A DNA stretch of 64,000 bases from Segatella copri (GCF_949820605.1 NZ_CATKVU010000006.1:976501-1040500), one strand, 5' to 3'. Counted from the first letter of the stretch, positions 1-9,532 are shown. Program-made: numbers and translations. Notes: a model not told the origin generated them from the sequence alone.

Positions 1-1062
1 CAGCAAATAATAAGGCTCTACGGTGTTTGGGCATGTACGGATACTCTTATTTGTTGTGAACTCGTTAGTTAAGCTTAGAGTATATGCAGACAAGTTGCCA
101 TCAGTATAAGTGCTCAGGAAATTTACATCAGCGTCATCTGCTGCACCTACCTGCTTAACGCTTGTGAGGTAACCGTTTGCATCGTAGCTCCAAGTATAAG
201 TTGCCTTTTCGCCTGTCATCATATCTATAACTGTACTGCTGATAACGCGACCCTGATCATCAAGAGTATAAGTATAAGGATTATTCTCTACAGAAACAGT
301 TTTTCCGTTGTAATTGAAAACCCAACCAAGACTACCATTAGAAGTAATTTCCTTGAGAGTTCCATCTTCATTGTAAGACATGTTGAGAGTTAAAACGCCT
401 TCTGTAAGGCCCAAGTTAGGGGCATACATGTTGAGTGCCGCATTATCTGATACAGTAATGCTCTCAACCTGGCGTTTCTGGAAGGCATATACCTTACCTA
501 ACTCCCAAGAAGCATTGCCGCGAACCAGAGATACGGCATATTCGCCCTCTGCCAAATCAGCAGGAATAGTAATCTTTATGCCATCAGTTGTAACTGTTGT
601 CTCTAATCTCTTGTCACCAACTACAATCTTGTCGCCCTGGGCAAAACCGATACCGGTAAGGGTTACTTCCTCGCCAATACCCATCTCGCCTGGCAATGAC
701 AAGGTAGAGATTGGGTTGTCAGCTGCAAGAAGAGTCAGGCTGCCCAATGTCCAGCTATCATTACCTGTCTTCAATACTACGTTTACCTTACCTTTAGTCA
801 TGGTGTAAGGAATGGTGAAGGTTGCACCGTTAGAAGTCATCTTGGCATTGGTGTTAACCTCAGTTCCCTGCTCTGGCTGGAGATAAAGAGTCTGACCAGC
901 AGCGAAACCGCTACCCTGTACTGTTACTTCGGCACCAATCTTTGCAGAAGTTGGAACCACTGCATTGCTTACTGGGTTAGTAGGACCATCGTCGTCTGAC
1001 GAACACGCTGAGAAAGTGATGAATGCACAAAGCATCAACATCATTGAAATCAATTTTTTCAT
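1..1062 (-). CDS. TIG/IPT-domain surface lipoprotein (partial, 3' end outside window)
   Basis: Reading leftward from the ATG at 1060-1062 the frame stays open to base 1, giving 354 residues without a stop. The N-terminus is a lipoprotein signal peptide: MKKLISMML, a hydrophobic run and a lipobox ending FSAC at about residue 20, followed by an acidic SSDDD stretch typical of surface-exported Bacteroidota lipoproteins. Two tandem immunoglobulin-like TIG/IPT modules follow (about residues 32-110 and 112-195; ALxxxGTxxTVxGxGF-like patterns such as IGAEVTVQGSGF and IGEEVTLTGIGF). The C-terminal part has YTxxDxQGRV and YSYDANGYL-like strands, as in DUF4595-type beta-propeller or YD-like domains. 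It lies 46 bases after the TlpA-like gene and is probably the last known member of the SusCD operon, where it could be a surface ligand-binding lipoprotein. The ligand cannot be told from sequence. Confidence 0.8.
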   Translation of the reverse strand, partial: MKKLISMMLMLCAFITFSACSSDDDGPTNPVSNAVVPTSAKIGAEVTVQGSGFAAGQTLYLQPEQGTEVNTNAKMTSNGATFTIPYTMTKGKVNVVLKTGNDSWTLGSLTLLAADNPISTLSLPGEMGIGEEVTLTGIGFAQGDKIVVGDKRLETTVTTDGIKITIPADLAEGEYAVSLVRGNASWELGKVYAFQKRQVESITVSDNAALNMYAPNLGLTEGVLTLNMSYNEDGTLKEITSNGSLGWVFNYNGKTVSVENNPYTYTLDDQGRVISSTVIDMMTGEKATYTWSYDANGYLTSVKQVGAADDADVNFLSTYTDGNLSAYTLSLTNEFTTNKSIRTCPNTVEPYYLL

Positions 1063-1108
1063 ACTGCTGTGTTTAAATTAATAAATATATTGTTTTTAAA
1101 CTCTATTC

Positions 1109-2458
1109 TTACAACCCAGGCTGACTGTTCAGAATCTTCTCTGTGTCCTCGCTTGAAGGACGGGTCATGTCTGGATTCACGATTCTGCCGTTAGGATCGA
1201 GGAGGATGAAGCGAGGAATGCCGCTGATGCGGTAATCGCTCTGGAACTTGCTGCCCTTACCGATATAAAGTTGTGTACCGCTCAGTGCACCGCTCTTCAC
1301 CCTGGCAGCCCACTTCGCCTTGTCCTGGTCGATAGAAAGACCTACGAAAACGATGTTTCTGCCCTTGAACTTCTCTTCCAGTTTCTTGAGGAATGGCAAC
1401 TCTTTCTGGCATGGTCCGCACCAGGTAGCCCACATATCTATATATATGTACTTGCCACGGAAATCACGGAGCGTCATCTCCTTGCCGTTTACATCCACAC
1501 CCTTGAACATAGGTGATGGACGCCCCACAGCCGCTTTGTCCCATTTGGCACATGCCTTCTTGAAGATGTCATTCAGGCGAGGCGATGTAACATAGGTATA
1601 GTACAGATTCTGCAGATCGGTGATGTTCTCCACGCCATTACCTTCAACATAGGTGAAAGCCAGGAAATGAATCAGCGATTCGCGCACCTTGTCGCTCTTC
1701 GTATTCTCGCCGATATAGCTCATCTCTGCAAGCACCTTAGGATAGAGTTGGCGGATGTTCTTTCCCGCTTCATCAAATACGTGGGCTGTCTCAATCATAT
1801 AGTTGCGATACTCATCGTTGTCGGCGAGATCATCATCCTCCTTCACATATTGGCGCAGGGTATCGTAATAGTCCTTACCCAATACCAGAGTGGTATCCTG
1901 AGTGAGATAAGTATGACTTACCGGATACATCAGGAAGGCATTGGCATAGAAGTAGGTGATTCTGCCTTCTTCCATCTTCAGGAATTTGTCGTCGGCAGCA
2001 AACTTGCGTGCCTTCAGCAGGCGTTTCATCGAAGCTATCTTCTTGTCAACGGTAGCCTTAAACTCGCTCCAAGGCTGGATGTAAGCCTCATTAGGCAAGC
2101 CGGTTAACTGAATCTTGTTCAAGTAATCGATAGCCTTCTCGTTGCCGCCCTTCACGGCGAAGGTGTTGTCGAAATCGTTGGCATCGAACGAGATGGTTAC
2201 ATCGTCGCCCTTCTGCAGATATACGTTCTTGGTCTTCTCGCCATAATAAACATTGGCATAGAGAGCATCCATGCCGTCGAGCTGCACGGTAGCCTTTCCG
2301 TCGGTCAGTGGAAATTCGTTGACGCTCATGTGGTAAACGAGTACAACATTGGAGAGCACCGGATTCTTGACGTCAAATCTAACGGTGATGCCCTCAGCGG
2401 CGTGCATGTTCACTGCAGCAAGCAGGAACAGAAACAATGATAATATTCTATTCTTCAT
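1109..2458 (-). CDS. TlpA-like thioredoxin-fold protein with N-terminal DUF4369-like domain
   Basis: A 449-residue exported protein. Residues 1-20 form a Sec signal peptide (hydrophobic LSLFLFLLAAV, then MHAAEG). Residues about 22-110 are a beta-rich segment resembling the DUF4369 domain often fused to AhpC/TSA or TlpA proteins in Bacteroidota, followed by a helical region to about 310. The C-terminal 140 residues are a thioredoxin fold with active site WCGPC at 346-350, preceded by YIDMWAT and followed by the cis-proline motif SGIPRF. Such proteins act in the periplasm as disulfide or haem-related reductases. Its place after SusC, SusD, DUF4843 and PKD-like genes is a recurring arrangement in Bacteroidales. 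The substrate is unknown. Confidence 0.88.
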   Translation of the reverse strand: MKNRILSLFLFLLAAVNMHAAEGITVRFDVKNPVLSNVVLVYHMSVNEFPLTDGKATVQLDGMDALYANVYYGEKTKNVYLQKGDDVTISFDANDFDNTFAVKGGNEKAIDYLNKIQLTGLPNEAYIQPWSEFKATVDKKIASMKRLLKARKFAADDKFLKMEEGRITYFYANAFLMYPVSHTYLTQDTTLVLGKDYYDTLRQYVKEDDDLADNDEYRNYMIETAHVFDEAGKNIRQLYPKVLAEMSYIGENTKSDKVRESLIHFLAFTYVEGNGVENITDLQNLYYTYVTSPRLNDIFKKACAKWDKAAVGRPSPMFKGVDVNGKEMTLRDFRGKYIYIDMWATWCGPCQKELPFLKKLEEKFKGRNIVFVGLSIDQDKAKWAARVKSGALSGTQLYIGKGSKFQSDYRISGIPRFILLDPNGRIVNPDMTRPSSEDTEKILNSQPGL

Positions 2459-2485
2459 TTTTACTTTCTTTTTTAAAGTTGATGA

Positions 2486-4042
2486 TTAGTTGGTACGCTC
2501 ACGGTAAGTAGCATCTACTATCTTGCCGAAGCCTGAATAGCTGGTAGGTGTAACCTTAGAGAAATCGCCCTCTGCGCTCATGCCGTCGTAGATGCGGAGT
2601 GTACCCGAACCATTGCTGTTCTCTGAACCTACGATGAGATCGTAATCATGGGCTGAAGCTGAATTCTGATAGAAATTAAACTTCATCATCGTGATGGTTT
2701 CGCCGTTGAAACTGAACTGGCGCTCTGCCTTCAATGGTTTCTCCGAGAGGTTCACGCGATAAACGGTACCGCCTACAGCATAATACATGTAGTTCTTCTG
2801 CGAACTGAAGGCGAAGCAAAAGGCATTGGCGATGTCTTTGCAGTCACTCAAGTCGCCGTAGTAAGCCTTACCCAGTGCAAAGGTGCAGTCGGCATAGCAG
2901 AGCATATCACCCAGCTGAATGCCATACAGTTCAAACTTCTTTCCGCTGCGCAGGATGGTATAGGTGATGCCCATCTTGGCATTTCCCGGGTCGTACTTGG
3001 TATTCTCCATATATACAAAGTCCATGCCTGTAGGGTATTCGCTGAAGGCTTTTCCTGTAACCATATCCGATCCCTTGTATCCGGTAGCTATCTCTTCCAT
3101 ATCCTTCATGCTGTGATAGGAAACATCAGAGAGTGAAAGACCCGGCAGGAATGGACAGCAGGACATGAAGCACTTGTTCACATTATCATAAAGCAGATAG
3201 ATGGATGCGTAAGAGGATGCTCCGATGTTGGCTCCTACAGCTGGTGCAAGAACAGGCTGCTTGTTGACGGCAGCGAAGAGTCCCTGAATACCCATGTTGG
3301 ATGCCGAATATGCATAGCCGTCGCTCACAATCATTCTCATCATGCCGCTCTGGTCGCATACCATGCTCTGTGGCTTCAGGTTGGTCTGCTTGGCTACCTC
3401 GTACTTGAAGTCGTAATCCTTCTGCCATACAAAACTGTTCTTTGACAGACGGGTGGCTCCGTCGGCAGTAAAGAGATAGAAAGGAGAGTCGGAATGTCCG
3501 CTGTTTGGCGCATACTGGATGCTGTATGGATGATTCAACTCAGGCATTCCGCTGCTCTTGAGGATGTCGAGATAGGTCTTTCCTGTAATCTTCGATATCA
3601 TGTCGAGACGGGTCTTGCCGTTCACATCACAGAGCACCATCCAGCCTTCTGAAGAGGTATCGCTCACGGTGAGTGTATAGCTCTGCTGCCAGAAGAGTCC
3701 GGTCTTCTTCTCTGTTGCGGTGAAGTAGAGGGTATATTCTCCTGCAGGAAGCGTCATTTCCTGCACGAGATGTTTTTCGTTGCCAAGCACGGTCACCTTG
3801 TTGTCGCTCGACTTATTGATGACCTTCCACTCGTAGTTGTAGGCATCGAGGTCGGTAATGTTGTCGCCCAAATTCGGGTCGAGGTCGATGTTGGCATGGG
3901 TGAGTACCGAGATGGTCTCAGGTACGCCGGTGATAGTAGGCTCGTTCAGACTGTGATAATCGTAGTTGCCCTCATCTTGCGAGCATCCTGCCATCATCGT
4001 AGCCATCATCAGAGCCGCTGCCATTATTTTATAATTTCTCAT
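2486..4042 (-). CDS. PKD-like family lipoprotein
   Basis: A 518-residue lipoprotein with a clear signal (MRNYKIMAAALMM..., lipobox MAGC at about residues 17-20) and the downstream NYDYHSLNEPTITGVPETISV stretch seen in 'PKD-like family' lipoproteins of SusCD operons. Residues about 30-130 look like one immunoglobulin/PKD-type module; the remaining 380 residues are beta-rich with repeated short blade-like segments, compatible with a propeller. It sits 27 bases after the TlpA-like gene and 17 bases from the DUF4843 gene, in the same orientation, so it is part of the operon. It is probably an outer-membrane, surface-exposed accessory that binds or presents the ligand for the SusCD pair. That role is inference from context. 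Confidence 0.82.
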   Translation of the reverse strand: MRNYKIMAAALMMATMMAGCSQDEGNYDYHSLNEPTITGVPETISVLTHANIDLDPNLGDNITDLDAYNYEWKVINKSSDNKVTVLGNEKHLVQEMTLPAGEYTLYFTATEKKTGLFWQQSYTLTVSDTSSEGWMVLCDVNGKTRLDMISKITGKTYLDILKSSGMPELNHPYSIQYAPNSGHSDSPFYLFTADGATRLSKNSFVWQKDYDFKYEVAKQTNLKPQSMVCDQSGMMRMIVSDGYAYSASNMGIQGLFAAVNKQPVLAPAVGANIGASSYASIYLLYDNVNKCFMSCCPFLPGLSLSDVSYHSMKDMEEIATGYKGSDMVTGKAFSEYPTGMDFVYMENTKYDPGNAKMGITYTILRSGKKFELYGIQLGDMLCYADCTFALGKAYYGDLSDCKDIANAFCFAFSSQKNYMYYAVGGTVYRVNLSEKPLKAERQFSFNGETITMMKFNFYQNSASAHDYDLIVGSENSNGSGTLRIYDGMSAEGDFSKVTPTSYSGFGKIVDATYRERTN

Positions 4043-4059
4043 AATCTTCCAGTTTTTTT

Positions 4060-4824
4060 TTATTCTCCATAGAAAGCCAGCGCATTGCCCTTTGCATCGA
4101 ATGCATCGGTATCGTATGCCTCGCCGTTGTTGCGAAGTTTCTGCTGCTCTCTCACATAGCTCCGCATCTCAGAACTTACATAGCTCTGCATGGCAAGCGT
4201 CATCTTAGAATCGTCGTTGAAATCGGCTGGGTCCAGATCGAGTACCTTGCAAGCCAGTTCGAACTTCTGCTGGGTGAAATCGCCGAGCAGATCGGTCTTC
4301 CATGCCTTTGGTGCCGTGGTAAACTTGTCAGAGAAGATAATCTGATAAGAAAGGGTAGAAACCACATCGCCGTTGGCTGTCGTCTCTTCGGTAACAGGAA
4401 GAGTGAAGTTCTCGTTAGGCTGCAGACTTACTTGTATATGCTTCTCCTGAGTTTTCAGGATGGCAGTACGTTTCAGCGTAATCATATATTCCAGTACGGT
4501 TTCGCCCGCTGGCATCTCAGCCTTTTCAGGCAGGATGTAGTCTGTGCCTTTCTGTGCATCCTCCGAGCTAACCGTGAGGGCTATCTCGCGAGGGTGGTCT
4601 GTAGGACGGCCTACCAGCTGTATCTTGACAGGCACCTGCATCTCATCGCCTTTCTGATAGACAAAGGTCACATTGGTGTTTGCCTGCAGGATATTGGTGT
4701 TGGAGCGATTGTTCAGGTAAACGCCGTTAATGTTCTGAAAAACATCCGGTTCCTGTTCGCTACATGAGCCTAGAGATAGGGCTGCCATCGCTCCAATCAA
4801 TAGAGTCTTTATCTGATATTTCAT
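4060..4824 (-). CDS. DUF4843 domain-containing lipoprotein
   Basis: A 254-residue protein with lipoprotein signal (MKYQIKTLLIGAMAALS..., lipobox LGSC at about residues 18-21). The body matches the layout of DUF4843: a segment with FVYQKGDEMQVPVKIQLVG, then a central VSSEDAQKGTDYILPEK region and a C-terminal YQIIFSDKFTTAPKAW segment. DUF4843 proteins are almost always encoded directly after a SusD homologue and before a PKD-like lipoprotein, as here. The function is not established; location on the outer leaflet of the outer membrane is likely. It lies 41 bases after SusD. Confidence 0.82.
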   Translation of the reverse strand: MKYQIKTLLIGAMAALSLGSCSEQEPDVFQNINGVYLNNRSNTNILQANTNVTFVYQKGDEMQVPVKIQLVGRPTDHPREIALTVSSEDAQKGTDYILPEKAEMPAGETVLEYMITLKRTAILKTQEKHIQVSLQPNENFTLPVTEETTANGDVVSTLSYQIIFSDKFTTAPKAWKTDLLGDFTQQKFELACKVLDLDPADFNDDSKMTLAMQSYVSSEMRSYVREQQKLRNNGEAYDTDAFDAKGNALAFYGE

Positions 4825-4865
4825 ATAAAAATCGTATATAATTAGTCTTAACTATAAACTCTTAA

Positions 4866-6314
4866 CTAGTTCTCTGTCTCAGAGTCAGGCAGTGGAACCA
4901 CGAAGATGAGGTCGCTTGCCTTTGGATTCTTGTTCGCGTTAGAAGAGGTGATGATGTCGCTGTTCAATCGCTTGTAGAGATAGAACAGCTGGCCTTCGCC
5001 ATACAACTCGCGGATGTACTCATACTTCAGTAAATCAGGAGTCAGGGTCTGAAGGTTTGCTACACCACGGTTTCTGCGCAGGGCGTTGACATACTGTACT
5101 CCCTTTGCCAGATCGTCGCTCTGGCTCTCGGCTGCTATGAGGAACATCTCACCCAGACGTATCATCGGAATCATCGTGTTCTGGATGCTTCCGTTAGCCA
5201 CCATATCGCTATACTTGTAGAAATAACGGTTGCTGCCTGTTGCTATCCAGTTGGCACGGTAACGGTAGTCGTCCTGATAGCCGCCGGTTGTTGCTGCACC
5301 GCCATACACGATGTTGCTCATCAGGTTATCGTCCATGCGGAACACATAGTTTGGCAATCGTGACGGATCGTAGAAATTCTTGTGAATCTTGCTGCGGCTG
5401 GTGTTGGTCAGTGCAAACAGTACCTCTGAAGAGAAGATGCGGTCAGGGTCGGCTGGCGAACCTATAACCAGACTCTTGTCTACGAATGGGAAGATGCCCT
5501 GGTCGGCTGTCTTGATGACATCGGTGGCATACTTGAACGCCTCGGTCTTATTGCCCATATAGAGATTCACACGAGCCAGAAGGGCCTCTACGGCATAGTA
5601 GTTGAGTCGGAGAGCACGGTAGCGCATGAAGTTGCTCGTACCGTCTTGCGAACCGCTCATCAGGGTTCCTTCTGTTTTCACCGGATCGTTGGCAAGCAGG
5701 ATGCGGGCTTCCTCCAGGTCGGCAACCACCTTCTCCGCCACCTCCTTGGCTGTGAGGATAGGCTCCGGGCTGTTGGTCTGCTTATTATAATAAGGTATCG
5801 CCTTCTTATCGCTGTCCTTGGCATAAACCGGACCGAAGAGGCGTAGCATGTCGAAGTGCAGCATCGCTCTCAGCGCCAGTGCTTCTCCCTTTACGGCATA
5901 ATAGTTGCCGCCTGTAAAGAGACCTTGGTTCTGGTCGATACTTTCCAGAATCTTGTTGCAGTTCAGAATCAGCGCATAAGCCTTGTTCCAGGTCTGGTCC
6001 AGGCGGTTGCGCCAGTATTCTGTGCCATACTGGTAGTTGGAGAGGTCTTTGTAGTTGCCCCATACACTGTTGTCGGTACCGATGGCGTATGCACCACCCA
6101 TCACCTCAATCATCTCTACCGACAGCGACTGACCGTAGAGTGCATCGCTGTTGAGGTCGATGTAGATACCGTTGAGCATTTTCTGGTAGCCTTCTTCTGA
6201 TTTCTGAAGTTCACCCTCCGATATCTTGTCGTATGGTTTCACTTCCAACCAGCTGTCGCACGAAACCATCAGCGTGCTGCAGGCTAAAATCATTGTATAT
6301 AATATCTTTTTCAT
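4866..6314 (-). CDS. SusD/RagB family nutrient-binding outer-membrane lipoprotein
   Basis: SusD homologue of 482 residues if started at the ATG at 6312-6314. An upstream ATG at 6338 is in frame but would overlap the SusC stop by 14 bases; the later start gives a proper lipoprotein signal MKKILYTMILACSTLMVSC with the lipobox cysteine, so it is preferred. The typical SusD features are present: DSWLEVKPYDKISEGELQ after the signal, TPR-like helical pairs (KGEALALRAMLHFDMLRLFGP at about 155-175) and a C-terminal region ending KASDLIFVVPLP. SusD lids close over the SusC pore and capture ligand on the cell surface. The start is 11 bases from the SusC stop, so the two are co-expressed. The ligand is unknown: no glycoside hydrolase or sulfatase gene is in view. 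Confidence 0.92.
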   Translation of the reverse strand: MKKILYTMILACSTLMVSCDSWLEVKPYDKISEGELQKSEEGYQKMLNGIYIDLNSDALYGQSLSVEMIEVMGGAYAIGTDNSVWGNYKDLSNYQYGTEYWRNRLDQTWNKAYALILNCNKILESIDQNQGLFTGGNYYAVKGEALALRAMLHFDMLRLFGPVYAKDSDKKAIPYYNKQTNSPEPILTAKEVAEKVVADLEEARILLANDPVKTEGTLMSGSQDGTSNFMRYRALRLNYYAVEALLARVNLYMGNKTEAFKYATDVIKTADQGIFPFVDKSLVIGSPADPDRIFSSEVLFALTNTSRSKIHKNFYDPSRLPNYVFRMDDNLMSNIVYGGAATTGGYQDDYRYRANWIATGSNRYFYKYSDMVANGSIQNTMIPMIRLGEMFLIAAESQSDDLAKGVQYVNALRRNRGVANLQTLTPDLLKYEYIRELYGEGQLFYLYKRLNSDIITSSNANKNPKASDLIFVVPLPDSETEN

Positions 6315-6324
6315 TTCTTGCTTT

Positions 6325-9300
6325 TTAGAATGTTGCACCTATTGAGAATGACACGGTACGGGCAAACGGATAGTCGATGCCTCGCTCAGCCTTTACAGTT
6401 GACCAACGGAAGATGTCGTTCATGTTGGCCTGAACGGAAAGAGCTTGCATGCCAAACTTCTTGGCGATGTTGAGCGGGAATTCGTAACCCAGATTGATTG
6501 ACTCGCATGTAAGTGTATTCTCATCCATTACGAAGCGGGATGACTTGTCGGTTTTCTGTACCATCGAGATGCCCTTGAACTGGGCATTGCGGTTGTTGAT
6601 GCTCCAGCGGTCGTAGAGGGCACGGCGGTCCTGGTTGTTGTAGATGTCGGCTGTTCCGATGTTCTCTACCTTGTCGAAGAGCGAACTGTTGAAGAGCTGG
6701 CCGCCATACTGGTAGCGGAAGAAACAGCTGAATGAGAATCCCTTGTAATAGAAGGTGGTTCCCAGCAGTCCCTCTACATCCGGTTCGGTATCGCCGCATA
6801 CTACCTCGTCGCTGGCATCATAGGTAAACGAATAGGTGCCGTCGCGCTTGATGAACAGCTCCTTGCCGGTAGCTGGATCGATGCCTGCTGAACGTACTGC
6901 CCAGATGGCTGTAGGACTTCCGCCGTCGTAATAGCGGGTGGTGTTGTGGAGTCCTGTCTTTCCGCTCTCGTTCAGTGCGCTGAAGGCATTGCCGATGTTG
7001 GCATATTTCGACTTGGAGTGGGTGGCACTCAGCGAGATATTCCAGTTGATGCGCTCATGAGGCATATAAATAGGAGAGAACTTGATGGTGGCTTCCCATC
7101 CGTTGGTCTTCTGCTTACCGGCATTCAGAGCCTCGCTCGTTACACCCATAGAACCTGGGGTGGTGATGATGGCGAGCAATGGGTCGGTGTTCTTGATGTA
7201 GTAATCAAGCGTCAGATTCAGACGGTTGCCCAGCGTGGTGATATCGGCTCCCACGTTGTAGTTGATGGTCTCCTGCCATGCCAGATCGTTGTTGCCCAAG
7301 CTGTTGATGATGACACCGGTACCGAATACGTTGGTCATCAGACTGTTGAACATATAGGTGGTATAGGCCTGGTAGGCAGAGAAGTTCTGGTTGCCCGGAT
7401 TACCCACAGAGGCACGCAGTTTGAGCATCTGGAAAATGCCGTTCTCCTGCATCCACTCTTCGTTGTGGATATTCCAACCCAGACCTACTGACCAGGTGGT
7501 ACGGAACCGGTTGTCGGTGCCAAACATTGAGGCACCATCGTTGCGCAGGTTGAAGTCCAGCAGATAGCGGTTGTCGTAGGCATAGCCACCGTTCAGATAG
7601 AAACTGGAGGCATGCTTGATGCTTTCGCTGTAGCTTGGTTTGCCGCCTGTAGGGTAGTTGTTGGCAAAGGATGGGGCATCAAACTGGTCGTCGGTAAAAC
7701 CGGTGGCTGAATAGCCATTGGTCTTGCTGGTGGTATTGCTGAAGTTGAAACCCAATACGGCGTTTATCTGATGCTTCTCTGCTATCAGCTTTCCGTAGGT
7801 GGCAGAAAGGTCGCCTTCGTAGTAGAGATATTTCTGCAGGCTGTGTTGGAATAGTCCCTTCTGGGTTGCTTCCTGGTCATCAAAGTCGGTATGCTCTGGC
7901 GAAAGGCGCTTGTCCTGGGTATCATCATACTTGGTGATACCGAATTTGCCACGCACACGGAGATCAGCTGTAGCAAACCATTCGGCGATGAAGTTGTTGG
8001 TAAAGCCGAAACGCTGTCCCTTGTCGTAGTTGTTGAGATGCGCATTCCAGAGTGGGTTTGATACAGGGTTGTCATTCAGCCCCTCTTCCGGATAGTAAAG
8101 ATACTTGTTGATCTTGCCGTCGGCACCATACTTTCTGTAATATGGGTTGGCATAGGCATATTCCGAGAAACTAACGGTCGGGTTGTTGGTCTCCAGATAG
8201 TCGATGGAGAGTTTGTTACTGAACTGGAATTTGCCGGTGCGGTAAATCAGGTCGAGGTTTCCGCCCAGAGTCTGGCGGTCTGAGCCCTTCATTACGCCGT
8301 TCACCTGTCCGAAGTTCAGCCCCAGTCCGTATCTCACGTTGCCTTCTCCACCTTCGGCATATACGTTGTGCTTATGGGTGAATCCGGTGCGCAGAGGCAC
8401 ACTGAGCCAGTAGGTATCTACGCCCTGCTCGATATCGCGCAGACGGGAATTGTAGAGATTATCCAACTTGATCTGGTTGAACGGATCGTTGGTCTTGTCC
8501 TTGTATACGCCTGCCAGTTTTTCGAACTCCAGCTTTTCGCGGGAGTTCATCAGATTGTAGTCTGAAAGGTCAGCGAAATCCAGACTGTAGTCGCCCTTAT
8601 ATGAAATCTGCAGCTTACCCTTTACCGGAGCCTTGGTCTCGATGACAACCACACCATTGGCAGCTTTTGAACCGTAGATGGCTGTAGATGCCGCATCTTT
8701 GAGCAGCGTAACCGATGCTACGCGGTTCATGTTGAGGTTCATCACGGTTTCCAGGGTTGTTTCGAAACCATCCAGGATAAAGAGTGGCTGGTTAGGGTCG
8801 GAACCATATTCCTCCTTCAGTCCGGCAACGCTCGACTTACCTCGGATTTCCACGTCAGGCATCTTGTTAGGGTTAGATCCTGAGAGTGCGTTGTCCATAA
8901 TCTTGAAAGATGGGTCCAGGGTTTTCAGACTCTGGAGTACGTTCTGTGCACCCACGCTCTTGAGTTCATCGCCCTTGAAGGTAGCCGAAGAACCGGTAAA
9001 GCTTTCCTTCTTGCGTCGGTATACACCTGTAACCACCACATCCTTGATACTCTGGGCTTCAGATTTCATCATGATGCGGGCAAAGTCGGCATGGTTGCTG
9101 CCTGTAAATCGGATTATTGTCTTTTTGTAGCCGATGAAGGAGAGTACGATGTTGCACTCCTTCCTAACGGGCAGTTCGAAGTGTCCATCGATGTCTGTCG
9201 TTACGGCGTTGGTTGTACCTTCGATAGCTACGGTTACACCAATCATGGGTTCATGGTCACTGCTATCGAAAACTTTTCCCTCTATCACTCCTTGCTTAAC

Positions 9301-9405
9301 AGCAATTTCTGTTTGGGCTGCTGCGTTCCCATTCACATTCTGTGCCTGTATCGAGGCAAGGGATGGGGGGGGGTGAGGCAACAACCTAGCAAAATCCAGC
9401 GGCAA
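6325..9405 (-). CDS. SusC/RagA family TonB-linked outer-membrane protein, signal peptide out of frame
   Basis: Uninterrupted frame of 1026 residues, but the only start in this frame (TTG at 9405) gives no credible signal peptide (MPLDFARLLPHPPP). The mature part is complete: a carboxypeptidase-regulatory beta-sandwich (about 38-115, GVIEGKVFDSSDHEPMIGV), TonB-box region (SIKDVVVTGVYRRK), plug (SATFKGDELKSVGAQNVLQSL), the SusC hallmark LLKDAASTAIYGSKAANGVV (about 240-260), and a barrel ending ARTVSFSIGATF with the C-terminal aromatic. The proper signal peptide is encoded just upstream in another frame, separated by a G9 tract (9365-9373). The protein imports ligand captured by SusD, powered by TonB. 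A single-base slip in the tract would decide whether it is made and exported. A sequencing error in the homopolymer is the main alternative. Confidence 0.85.
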   Translation of the reverse strand: MPLDFARLLPHPPPSLASIQAQNVNGNAAAQTEIAVKQGVIEGKVFDSSDHEPMIGVTVAIEGTTNAVTTDIDGHFELPVRKECNIVLSFIGYKKTIIRFTGSNHADFARIMMKSEAQSIKDVVVTGVYRRKKESFTGSSATFKGDELKSVGAQNVLQSLKTLDPSFKIMDNALSGSNPNKMPDVEIRGKSSVAGLKEEYGSDPNQPLFILDGFETTLETVMNLNMNRVASVTLLKDAASTAIYGSKAANGVVVIETKAPVKGKLQISYKGDYSLDFADLSDYNLMNSREKLEFEKLAGVYKDKTNDPFNQIKLDNLYNSRLRDIEQGVDTYWLSVPLRTGFTHKHNVYAEGGEGNVRYGLGLNFGQVNGVMKGSDRQTLGGNLDLIYRTGKFQFSNKLSIDYLETNNPTVSFSEYAYANPYYRKYGADGKINKYLYYPEEGLNDNPVSNPLWNAHLNNYDKGQRFGFTNNFIAEWFATADLRVRGKFGITKYDDTQDKRLSPEHTDFDDQEATQKGLFQHSLQKYLYYEGDLSATYGKLIAEKHQINAVLGFNFSNTTSKTNGYSATGFTDDQFDAPSFANNYPTGGKPSYSESIKHASSFYLNGGYAYDNRYLLDFNLRNDGASMFGTDNRFRTTWSVGLGWNIHNEEWMQENGIFQMLKLRASVGNPGNQNFSAYQAYTTYMFNSLMTNVFGTGVIINSLGNNDLAWQETINYNVGADITTLGNRLNLTLDYYIKNTDPLLAIITTPGSMGVTSEALNAGKQKTNGWEATIKFSPIYMPHERINWNISLSATHSKSKYANIGNAFSALNESGKTGLHNTTRYYDGGSPTAIWAVRSAGIDPATGKELFIKRDGTYSFTYDASDEVVCGDTEPDVEGLLGTTFYYKGFSFSCFFRYQYGGQLFNSSLFDKVENIGTADIYNNQDRRALYDRWSINNRNAQFKGISMVQKTDKSSRFVMDENTLTCESINLGYEFPLNIAKKFGMQALSVQANMNDIFRWSTVKAERGIDYPFARTVSFSIGATF

Positions 9406-9503
9406 GCGCTAGGGGTAAACTGATTCTTTTGCATAAAGTTTATTTTTTGTTTCTCGTATTCTTTTTCTAGTTTTTCTGCAAGCTCTTGCTTTTTATTGTG
9501 CAT
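9333..9503 (-). pseudogene. Out-of-frame N-terminal signal-peptide segment of the SusC gene
   Basis: ATG at 9501-9503 (and a second in-frame ATG at 9432-9434) opens a frame whose product has charged residues, then QFTPSACRWILLGCCLT, a plausible Bacteroidota SusC signal peptide. It then enters the run of nine C (minus strand) and meets TGA at 9333-9335. Adding one base to the run, or removing two, joins it to the SusC frame to give ...CCLTPPPSLASIQAQ before the regulatory domain. The start at 9503 lies 22 or so bases after the predicted transcription start, so it is the natural translation start of the operon. Confidence 0.75.
9365..9373. repeat. G9 homopolymer tract in the SusC signal-peptide region
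   Basis: Nine consecutive G on the plus strand (C9 in the coding sense), by far the longest G/C run in the window. It lies exactly at the frame break between signal peptide and mature SusC. Runs of this type are classic slipped-strand contingency sites. Ten or seven bases would restore the frame; nine does not. Confidence 0.8.
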
Positions 9504-9532
9504 GTTTCTTCAAGTTCTTGCCAAATCTTTTG

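Noticed and set aside
380..808. 142-residue plus-strand ORF
   Set aside because: Antisense to the TIG-domain lipoprotein, whose frame is open over the full 1062 bases with signal peptide and repeats.
6325..9405. Invertible promoter control of SusC
   Set aside because: No inverted repeats flank the promoter at 9533-9557 and no tyrosine recombinase gene is near.
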